This document shows positions 21,476-30,507 of a stretch of DNA of 64,000 bases, piece by piece. The stretch is from Polytrichum commune (Eukaryota > Streptophyta > Polytrichopsida > Polytrichales > Polytrichaceae), in assembly GCA_950295325.1 (NCBI GenBank), contig OX485804.1:21454001-21518000 (forward strand), written 5' to 3'. The translations under genes and the position numbers were made by a program. The notes beneath the pieces are model-generated. The model was given only the letters and a program-made list of their open reading frames with translations, searched no databases and was not told the DNA's origin. The first letter of the stretch is position 1; each line of letters begins with the position of its first letter.

Positions 21476-24400
21476 ATGGCATCTACAAAAAGACCTGCAA
21501 TTGACCAGACATTTGAGTTTCTTCCGCCTCCACTTCCACCCGCCATCAAAGATATAAGCCACAACGATCACTACAAGCCAGTCGAAGACACAGTAGACAA
21601 CTGGACAGTTTACGTAGAGAAACTTGAGAATGACACATTCGTACTTAGATTTGGGTATCAAATGAATACCAAAGATATAGACGTAGATAAATGGGTTAGA
21701 GTTAAAAATTGGTCAGTAGAGTGTGCAGTGGCCCAAGGTGACTATGTCGTCATAGATCTTGAAAAACAAGATGACAGAGTCACAATTCTTCTTCATGAGC
21801 ACAGACATCCATTCCACAAGGCTGAATGCGAAAATGGCAGCCCGGATGCGGGTTGCTTCAATCTTGCAACTGAATTCCAAGACTATGCATGCAATGCACC
21901 TTGGACGGGTAAGCGGCTTGGAAGACTCCTCAACAATGTCACGAGAGTGAATGGGGCAGTCCTGGAGTCCAGAAAGGGGAAAAGGAAGAAGAAAGTCGTT
22001 TCTGAACGACAACCGCGTGTTCCACAGACAGTCCCGGAAGGACCAAGACCGTCCCAAAGTGGAGCATCGAGAGGGAGCAGACCATCCAGTAAACGCTCCC
22101 ATTCACAGATGGAGTCATCTGGACTTACCGAAGGTCCAGATGTCAGCTCCACCCTTACTGTCGCACCACTTCTAAAGAAAGGAGAACGCCCGAACTCTGA
22201 TCTATCAACAAAAATTCAACAAGAGTTCGACGAAAAAACGAAAGCCTGCTGGCCAATGGGCAGGTATTTCACATTTGACGTGGATGTTTATAAATGTCAC
22301 CAGGGCACCGAGAGTATGAATACTCGGGTGCAAGAAGAGAGCGGGGTCTGGTGGCAGATGAACAACATCATGAACAACCCGAAAGCTGACCGGCAGACCA
22401 TATGTGTGACCCCAAAGGATCCAATCGTGGAGGTCACACCAGAACATTGGTCAATTATTAAGCAAGGGGAATTCTACATCGTGGACGGCCAGCATAGCGT
22501 GGAAGCGGCAAAAGCTCTCCTCGCAGACGATAATTGGAAGAGCCCTCTGAAACCCACAATCCGATATTGGAAGGCACTTCTCGTGCATTCAGAGGACTCC
22601 AATCAGCTCATCGCCATATCTGCCTTCCTCAACCAGACAAACAAAATCAAAGCGTTTGAGGCGTCATGGGCAGCCAACATCGTGGCTGGTAGGACCTTGT
22701 GGGAGGAGCACGGTTGTCCACCAAAAGAGAGGGACAACGCAGTCGTCAAGAATCCCAAATGGCAGGTAATATTCCCAAATGAATTTACGGACGCGCGTCC
22801 GTAAATTCTCCTTCACTCTTTCTGTAAACTTTTCCTTTATTCTTTGTGTGCTCCAAGTTTACGGACACGCGTCCGTAAACTAGACGGTTCTCATTCCATT
22901 TTTTGATCTCATTTCAACAACTCATTTGTTTCTCTACTTGCAGGCATTCAGCAGTGCGATTGTGACGAAGTTCTCAAGCATTGACATGAAGCAAAGCGGC
23001 ATGAAGACAGTGCAAGATCTGAAGGGCGAACTGAAGCTCATCACTTGGTCGGGTAGAACCTGGGCTATCTGGATGCGCGTCTTCCATGCACACAGCAACG
23101 GAGAACTCATCAACCTTGAGACGGAGAAGAAGTACAAAGAGGACCTGAAGATTAAGGTGCCTCCAATCCTCAGAGAGTTCTTCCGTCCCTTCCAAGGGTT
23201 GCTCGATGCCGAGCTTTGCAAGGCGGCAGAACACCTTCTTAAGGAGACTCCGAGAAGGACAGCGCCGTATCCAAAAATCTTCCTCAAACGACCAAGGTTT
23301 ATGAAGCCTTCAACGTACCATATTAAGGAATGGTGCGAATACAGGAAGAAGAAGACATTGGCTATGAGGGAGATAGGCAAATTGGTACCCGCCTACAACC
23401 TTACGGATGTAGATGGTGACATTGTGTGGGACAACTGGAGGGGATTGAAAATAGCATACCACATCAATGGCGTCTCAATGAAGGCATTGATAAGAGCAGC
23501 ATCTCCGTTCTTGGCCCAGCGCTCAAGGAAGAACGAGAAGAAAGGTTCTATCGACGAAAGGGAGACAACTTTATATAAACACTTCCTCGATAGAAAGAAG
23601 AATGCCAAATTCGAGGGTGTCGCGAGGTTTTGCGCTGTGACATCACAATTCAAGTTCGGCAAGTGGGACACCCATGCTTCGCGGGCCACTGTGAGAGATG
23701 ACCCCCGGGGTTGTCCTTTTGCTATCTTTGATTTCCGTGCATTTCCAAATTCTTGGAAACAACCTCCTCCGGGGACCCCTTTCTACGACAGCTTCTTGAA
23801 ATCTTTCAAGAGCTTTCGGTCCCCTGCACTTCTGGAGCCAAACGTGTGGCTGTGGATTGTGGACCAAGAGAGATCCGCAGCGGTCGTCGACCTATACAAC
23901 TCGACGATGGATCTCGAATACAATATCTTCCACAGCACATACGTCCCCGCGAAGACGGAAGGCATCGCCGTCATCGAAGAAGCAAGGGGGGTAAAGCAGG
24001 TCGGCGCTATATGTCTCTATTTCTTGACACGGAAGTCTTCGCCAAGTGGGCGTTTGCCTGTAAAGGCGAAGAGCGTGTTCAAGAAAATTTACCAGTTGCC
24101 GCCTCCACACCCCAAGGAGCTAATGGACGAGGCGATGTTCGCAATCTGCCCAGCAACCGAGCTCCGAATGGACTTTTACATAGGAGTATTGAAAGCTGTG
24201 ACTGTGATGAGTGAGACAGTGTACAACGTCTTTGGGGGGGACCAAATTTGTTTATGCGGCATTGGTAAGTACTTAAAAAAACTTTCATGCCTCCACCTGA
24301 TGCAACTTTATGGCCGCGCGACCGTAAAGTTTAACCACCTAGTTCATTTCAACTTTGCGGCCGCGCTGCAGTGCATATTTACGGCCGCGCGGCCGTAAAG

Positions 24401-25940
24401 TTATCAAACCTAACCCAGTGTGCATTTTACGGACGCACGTCCGTAAAATGCACACTGCATCATGTTTGTATGTCCATCTTCCCCGTCAATTCAATCTTGA
24501 TACCAACAATCCACTAACTTTTTTTATTTGGTGCAGATGCTTGGGTTGCAGGTTAACTCGTTTGTGGGGGTTGGCGACATGGATGAGTGCAAAGATCACA
24601 GGAAGCTTGCAGAGAAAATGGATGTCAATGACTTCTTGGATATCATTACCCCACATCCTGTTGTTCCTCTTGCCTCTAGAGAGGAGCCTTCTCATGCAGG
24701 CGGGTGGGGCAGCGATGGAGACGATGATCCAATGTCTCCAAGGGGACAGCCCTCCAGGCAGGAAGACTTGCGCGGTCTTGCTCGTCATCCAGTGTATCGC
24801 GTGGCGTATCTCCTGGGTGAAGACGACATGGATGCAGAGGAGGCGCAGCCCAACGTCACTCCAATTCGGGTGCCTCATAATATGCCTAGTCTATCACCCT
24901 TTGGGACTCCCACTTCTCGAGTTGGGCTTCCTTCCACTGCGGGGCCATCTCGTGCTGCAAGGCTTATGGCGGAGAGGGATGCGGACCTTGCTGCAGAAAC
25001 CGGATGCACGGCGTCCTCTGGTGGGGGAGAGCCCAGTGAGCAGGCGGCGCTCCCGCCCATGGAAGGTAGAGATATGCTAGAGTTGATATCGAGGCCCGAT
25101 ATCGACTCCTACCGTGCAAGCCGGCGGCAGAGGAACAAGACGCCTTACAACGAATACCCCGAAGGCGCCGTCTTGGAACTCTCAGATGAAGACGAGGATG
25201 AGGTGAGGCTGTACGCTTCCATCTCCGCCTTGCCTTCTGAGCCAGGCAAGGTGAAGAGAGAGCCCATGTCCGTCTCCGAGCTGGACGAGAAGATGGAGAA
25301 GAGGATGAAGGAAGAGCTTGACATGCGGCTCCGGGAGGCCAACGAAGAGCACGCCAGGAAGATGGCCGCCATCCAAGCTGAGATGGAGCAAGCTAGGTTG
25401 GAGTCTGCTCGGAGGCACGCCGACCTCATGGCTCAAAATCAACAATTCTTGGCTCAAAGCCAACAATTCATGAGCATGATGGCAAGCTTGCAGGCAAGAC
25501 CCCAGGTGGTGTATGCAGCGCCCGAGCCCGCCATGTCCGTGCCCCCCGTTCTGGTGCGCACTCCTTCTAGCAGCCACACGGTGTACATACCGGAGCACAC
25601 CTATACGGCCCCCGCGTTGGTTGTCCCGCCCCCTCCCCAGGTTGCTGCCGCTCCAGAGCCCTCCCCTCCCGCCATAGGAGACGATGAAGATGTCAACATG
25701 GGCGACGCCCCCCTCGCCGATGAAGATGTACATATGCGGGGGGGCCAAGACTCCTCGCATGAGGATCAACCTTTCGTCGGCACGCAAGCGTCGCAAGCAG
25801 GTGGAGCCGATTTGTTGGTGGTGGAAGACACGCAGGGCGAATTTACGGACGCGCGTCCAGAACCTGGCCCCGCAACTGGGCCTGGTGAGGGAGGCACTGC
25901 CGGCGAGGAACTCACCGCTGAAGAGGTAATCAACCTTTGA
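21476..25940 (+). CDS. ParB-like / degenerate DNA-methyltransferase-like protein, three coding exons, one frameshift
   Basis: Exons are 21476-22765, 22944-24264 and 24537-25940. All junctions are GT-AG, and the ATG follows directly on a TTTGCAG acceptor. The product would be about 1337 residues only if one G of the seven at 24234-24240 is skipped; with six G the exon 2/3 junction reads VYNVFGGTKF..YAAL. Exon 1 has a basic NLS-like patch (RKGKRKKK, residue 166) and a ParB/sulfiredoxin-like motif, DGQHSVEAAK (Asp337-His340). Exon 2 resembles class-beta N4/N6 DNA methyltransferases: a FAIFDFRAF segment stands where DPPY would be expected (near residue 693), then LEPNVWLWIVDQE, then an F-x-G-G SAM-motif-like site near residue 860. 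The missing PP suggests it is catalytically dead. Exon 3 is acidic, then a Glu/Arg-rich coiled coil (about 25280-25490), then Pro-rich. ParB-methyltransferase fusions are familiar from phages and bacteria, as I recall. No HTH is seen. The function is unknown; a mobile-element gene is likely. Confidence 0.7.
22766..22943 (+). other. Intron 1 of the ParB-like gene with two palindromes
   Basis: The donor is CAG followed by GTAATA and the acceptor is CTTGCAG. It holds a perfect 28 bp palindrome at 22781-22808 (GAA...TTC around the core) starting 15 bp after the donor. A one-mismatch copy lies at 22857-22880. The centres are 74 bp apart. Splicing is phase 0. Confidence 0.85.
24265..24536 (+). other. 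Intron 2 of the ParB-like gene with variant palindromes
   Basis: The donor is GTAAGT and the acceptor is GGTGCAG. 24378-24399 is a perfect palindrome with a changed core, TTACGGCCGCGCGGCCGTAA (A to C in one arm matched by T to G in the other). 24304-24331 is the same variant with two mismatched pairs, and a weak relic lies at about 24351-24372. 24416-24457 is a 42 bp palindrome, perfect apart from its central CA pair, with arms CAGTGTGCATT / AATGCACACTG around the main core. Confidence 0.9.
25841..25862 (+). repeat. Palindrome relic inside coding exon 3
   Basis: The left arm and centre of the motif are intact (ATTTACGGACGCGCGTCC) but the right arm is lost. It lies within the open frame of the ParB-like gene and is read as FTDARP. 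It is the only copy inside accepted coding sequence. Confidence 0.8.
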
Positions 25941-25953
25941 GCATGCCTCCCTC

Positions 25954-25975
25954 TTTACGGACGCGCGTCCGTAAG
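25954..25975. repeat. Palindrome 14 bp after the ParB-like stop codon
   Basis: The core TTACGGACGCGCGTCCGTAA is perfect over 20 bp and lies between the ParB-like gene and the FCP1-like gene. It is the rightmost intact copy in the window. Confidence 0.95.
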
Positions 25976-26258
25976 TTCCCAGTCAGCCAGCTTTCGTGGC
26001 GTGTGCATATTTTCGAGTTCGAATCTCGACTTCGCCCGCGGCGGCGGATCCAATTTTGCTAGTGTAGGCTCAATTAATCTTAGGAGAGACCTTTAGTGAC
26101 AATGTAAATTATTCGCGAAATGTATATCACCAAACACATTAATACAATTTTTTGAACTGCATAGTTCTTCGGATACTTGTTGCCTCGCATTTCTTTGTTG
26201 CGTTTTTGCATGCTTGTCATTTGGTTTTCCTGGGTAGTGCCATTCACCTAGGTAGTAT

Positions 26259-27868
26259 GTGTCATCACAGGGTCCGTCGGAGATATGTCGCCACCCCGCC
26301 GAAAGACCAAGCCATATTATGAGGAAAAACTTCATAATATTTGACCTCAATGGCGTGCTTTGTCAATCCACACATATCTCCAATAGTGCGTCCAAGGGTC
26401 CCTACCGTACTCCACAAGACATGGATTACGGCGGGCGCTTCGATACACTAATTAACAAGAAGGTTGTGCGCGTCCGGCCCGGCTTGAGGTGCTTCCTTCG
26501 TGAGGTCCTCGGCTTGGCCCATGTCATCATCTGGAGCTCCATGCTGATGGACAACACGAAGGCCGTCGTCAGTTTCCTTTTCCGAGAACTCGCAATGCCG
26601 TGCTTGCTTCTCGGTCAAGAACATTGCGATGACCTTTATGACCGTAGCGGCAACATTGTACCTAAGGTCGGAGGAGGCCGCGGACCTCAATTCCTTAAGG
26701 TGTTGAGGAAGAACCTCTGGGTGGGCGTCCCAATGTTGGAGGGGGTCCCCCAAGGTTATTGGCCCACTCCGGAGAACACGCTCCTCATTGACGACAGCCC
26801 GGCGAAGAGCGTTCTCAACCCCCCGGGCAACTGCATTTTCCCGAACCCTTGGGAGGGCGATAGAAACGACAACTTCCTAGAGTTAGAATTAAGACCCTAC
26901 ATTAGAAGGCTTGCCCATCACTCCGGAAGTGTCCCGGATTTTGTCCTCTCAAATCGTATTGGCAATAGACCTCTAGGCCCAAGAGATACAAAATTTAGGA
27001 GGTTGTACGGCTTTGCTGAACTCAATAAATTGGTATGAGAACTTTGATACTTTTTGGCTCCGTACTTGGACTCTCCATGTTTATATCTAACATTTCTCTC
27101 CTTATTTTGTAAATGTATTTTTGTGCCTTAGTTGCCTCACCAAGCATCCCAAAGTCTCGGACATGGCATGTCTACATCTCAGCCGGGCCCCAGCTCCCCT
27201 TCCATTGGTGTGACCGACGTTTCAATGCCTTCACTATTTCAATTTTCGGCCGTCGATGCCGCCTTTGCCGTGGATTACTCCAAAGACTCGGGGTTCGAAG
27301 ACGGAGTTGTCGATAGCCCTCCTCCAAAGGTTGCAAAGCTCAATTACGCTCTACCCCCATCCCCATCTCCCCTCCGCAATGAGAAGCACGTTCGAAACCC
27401 ACGGTCGACCAGGCGTCTTTGCATGGATGAACCCCACATTGATGTCCCGGCCTTTACGAACGTCCCGGTTGTGCTTGTGTCTACTCCCCTCGATGTCCCT
27501 GAAGATCAAACCGCCGCCCCGAAGGCCAAGGTGCCCCACTATTGGCATTCTCAAGTTTTTCGTTCATGATGTCCGCATATTAATTTAGTGCATTTCAAAT
27601 TCTTGGGTTTTTCGGACTTACATCCGTAACTTATACTAACCCACGTCGTTATATATATTTATGGTCATTGTTTCAGACCCCAATATACATGGATGTGGGA
27701 CGTGCATCCTCCACTCCGTCATTGGATAGGCGAACACTGAAGACTGCAACTTGCGAGTCTGATCGTTGTTTGGCCCTACGAAAGAGTGCAAGACGTTCGG
27801 TTTCCCAAACACGTTCGTATTCCACTTATTCGGTAGGGGGTCGGCCAATATGGGAAAATGGCATATAG
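26259..27868 (+). CDS. FCP1/NIF-like HAD phosphatase, three exons
   Basis: Exons are 26259-27032, 27132-27530 and 27677-27868, all phase 0 with GT-AG introns (donors GTATGA and GTGCCC, the second weaker), giving about 454 residues. The first exon is an FCP1-homology (CTD-phosphatase-like, HAD) domain. Motif I is IIFDLNGVL (Asp29), with Asn in place of the second Asp, as in a plant FCP1-like subgroup I recall. RPGLRCFL and IIWSS (motif II) follow near 73-94, and LLIDDSP (Asp178/179) is the C-terminal metal site. The C-terminal region is Ser/Pro-rich with basic patches (RKSARRS). The ATG is uncertain: a basic alternative start in another frame (MSPPRRKTKP at 26285) would need one frameshift. 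The TAG at 27866 is followed by 44 further sense codons in the same frame. It lies 319 bp after the ParB-like gene and may belong to the same element. The substrate is unknown. Confidence 0.7.
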
Positions 27869-28003
27869 TCGAGGGCTGGGAATGGGAATAAACAAGGTTA
27901 CAGTCGCGGAGCCAAGATATTTAGAGCCATGGACGCCATGAAAGCAAAAGAAAAAGAAACGGCCGCAAAGGCTAATAATAGTATTTCAAAAACAAAAGAG
28001 TGA
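27869..28003 (+). pseudogene. In-frame extension of the FCP1-like gene beyond a TAG
   Basis: After the TAG at 27866-27868 the frame stays open for 44 codons to a TGA at 28001. It is rich in Lys, Ala and Glu (KAKEKETAAKANN), unlike random AT-rich 3' sequence. It probably represents the original C-terminal helix, cut off by a recent nonsense change. Alternatively it is simply 3' UTR. Confidence 0.45.
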
Positions 28004-30365
28004 CGCCTATTCATGGTCCAAATGTATAGGCTATATTAAAATACATATAGATGTGGATTTGTGTTTCTAGGGCTTTGGCCTAATAGTGGATATTCCACTT
28101 GCATTTTGTATTTTGACCCTCTTCAATGAATATGATATCCATTTCCTATATGCAAATGTTGTAATTGTCCCATTTCCCTATTTTTATATGTGTAATTACA
28201 TGCATTTGAGTTTCATATTTGTTTCCATATTGGGAACATAGCATATTTGTAGTGTATTCATTCCTATAAATGTGAAAGCCACGTCCTTAAATAGTCTCAA
28301 AATTAACAAAAAGTCTCCAAATAACGAATATAGTGTTCTGGGCTACAAAAAACAACTCCACAACTTTGCCAAGGTTGTTGCAGAGGCTCGAAACACTCAC
28401 CACACTTGAAATGTATTTGGATGGTCTTGCAGATGTGTCTATTGAGAATTAGTTGGTTTAAAACCATCTTGATATACTTTTAAGTCCCATTAGCCTTTTC
28501 GGTTTCCTAAACTTTTAAACCAATTTCATTTCATAGCAACTTCACTTACGAATAACTTAGATCGAGAAAGGTGCACATAGACTGCTCTCTCAACTACGAT
28601 TGTGAATTGCACTTGAAGCAATCATTGACTTCACCCCAATGCAAAACCTTCATTGCTTACCGCACCTCAAAACATAGACTCTTTCCATTGAAATCGGCCA
28701 ATGGTTGACTATTCTAATATTTGAAAATAACATATCATGCCACCTCTGCTCTTACAATGTAAATTAGTGGAAAATGAGGCACACTTTGTGTTGGAGTGCC
28801 ACCTCTCTAAGGAGCATTATATATAGATTTCCTTATTTTTAGATATGTTATTAGGCCATCTCAACTCTTTCTTTTGGTTGAACCACCAAGTTGATATTAA
28901 CTCAGCCTTATTCTCATATAGGCACTCTGGAACTCTAGGGAATTAGCCTTTTAATCACCATGTTGATGTATTTTTTTGTCCCTTTTAAGCCTTTCGGCTT
29001 CTTGGACCTTGACATCAATTTCTTTTGATCTCATCTCATAGAACCTTTCGAATACTAAACACAATCTTGGTGGGTGGGGCACCACAAAGTTGTTGAGATT
29101 TAGCATAAGGGGGGAATAAATTATATAGGCAAGGTGGTATATTCTGTTTTTCCTTAACCCCTAAAGAACCATTAGACCATATTTAGCTTTTTGAACTTTT
29201 TGATTAAGTCCACATACTTTGTTTCAAAGCCACATATTGATCTACAAATGTTAGGGGGATCAATCTTGCAGGGTTTTATTTTGGGGTCAAATTTAAAATC
29301 ATTTGATAGTGTTTTGCTAATTTTTACCTATCAAAAACATGGTGACATTTGGGAATTTTGGACACACTTTTAGACACTTTGGAGGCATTTTCACATCGAG
29401 GCCAGTAAACAGGGTTAGGTGCAATCATAACTAAAATGGATCCAAAACCTTGGAAAAACATGACTTTTTGTAAGTATATGCATCTTCTTATCTACTACTT
29501 GGATTCATCTAATTGAGAAATTTGTTTTTTATGGAATAAATTGCGCAAAGAAAACCATATTCAACATGTGCCCAAAGCAAAGCCTAAGGAACCACAGTGA
29601 ATAAACTCCAAAAGTAAAATTTCTTTTTTGTAGATGGGCTAAATTCACATGCAAAGGTCTAAAAGGAAAAAACCAACCTTAAAAATAATAATACAACCAT
29701 CAAGAAGGCAACACCAACCATATACTAGACTTAAACACCTCCTGGATTATTGCATCATTGGGATTTCACGACCTAATCTTGAATGATATAAGAACAAAAT
29801 ATCAATGTCCTCAATGCTATTACATCCAATCCATATGGGTGATTTGAGAAAAATCCTAAACTGACACCCACTTTAATGTCCCCATTTGAAAACGTGATTT
29901 GAAAACATTTTATAAATTCTACTTTGCTCTACACGTGGTCCTACAGGGTTAAGCGATGATAGAGGCCCTCCGGATTGTATTGACATTTGAACCTAGAAGG
30001 GTTTATATATTATGAGCACGTGGTCCATTTCACCATAGCACTCTTATTTAAAATATTCGCTCTTGACTACAAGCCTTGCCATATACCAACCAAGTATAGG
30101 TGTCCCATTGAGAAGTGTGACCACATAAGGCCCACATTTGTAAGACTAAGAACCAATTGGTTTTGCAATCATTTAAAGCATGCATGATCATACAATACAA
30201 AAATCTCATAATTTGGCATAACTTGCGTTTTGCAGACATGGTGCAATTTGCGAGAAGATTATGTGTTGTTGGGACCGCAATTTGATGTGTAACTAGATAG
30301 TGTTGAGAATCAAGAATGAGCTAAAGTGGCAACCAGAATGCCCCTCTTACATTATAACATTACTA
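28004..30365. other. Gene-free stretch
   Basis: AT-rich sequence without supported genes. Two paragraphs about 450 bp apart share a theme (CTTGATATACTTTTAAGTCCC.. near 28470 and TGATGTATTTTTTTGTCCC.. near 28963, each followed by TTTCGG or TTTCGGCTT), suggesting an old duplicated repeat. 30060-30150 (GCCTTGCCATATACCA.. and TATAGGTGTCCCATT) has diverged relatives near 31060 and 35080. Confidence 0.45.
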
Positions 30366-30507
30366 AACAATGTGCCTTTTTTCATGTGGGCCCCAAGAAT
30401 ATAATCATGGGATGCCGCAACTAGTGCAAATTCAGCCTGACTTTACACTATTTGCGGCATCCCATGGTTATATTCTCGAGGCCCACATGAAGAAACACAC
30501 ATTGCTT
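30366..30507. repeat. 142 bp hairpin MITE
   Basis: Two ~60 bp arms are inverted copies separated by about 20 bp. CATGGGATGCCGCAA on the left pairs with TTGCGGCATCCCATG on the right, and TTCATGTGGGCC pairs with GGCCCACATGAA, with few mismatches between. As RNA it would form a long hairpin. Confidence 0.85.

Noticed and set aside
25182-25796. Minus-strand frame of 204 codons
   Set aside because: Antisense shadow of the acidic and coiled-coil exon 3 of the ParB-like gene.
26002-26035. tRNA T-arm-like GAGTTCGAATCTC sequence
   Set aside because: No cloverleaf, acceptor stem or A-box could be built around it.
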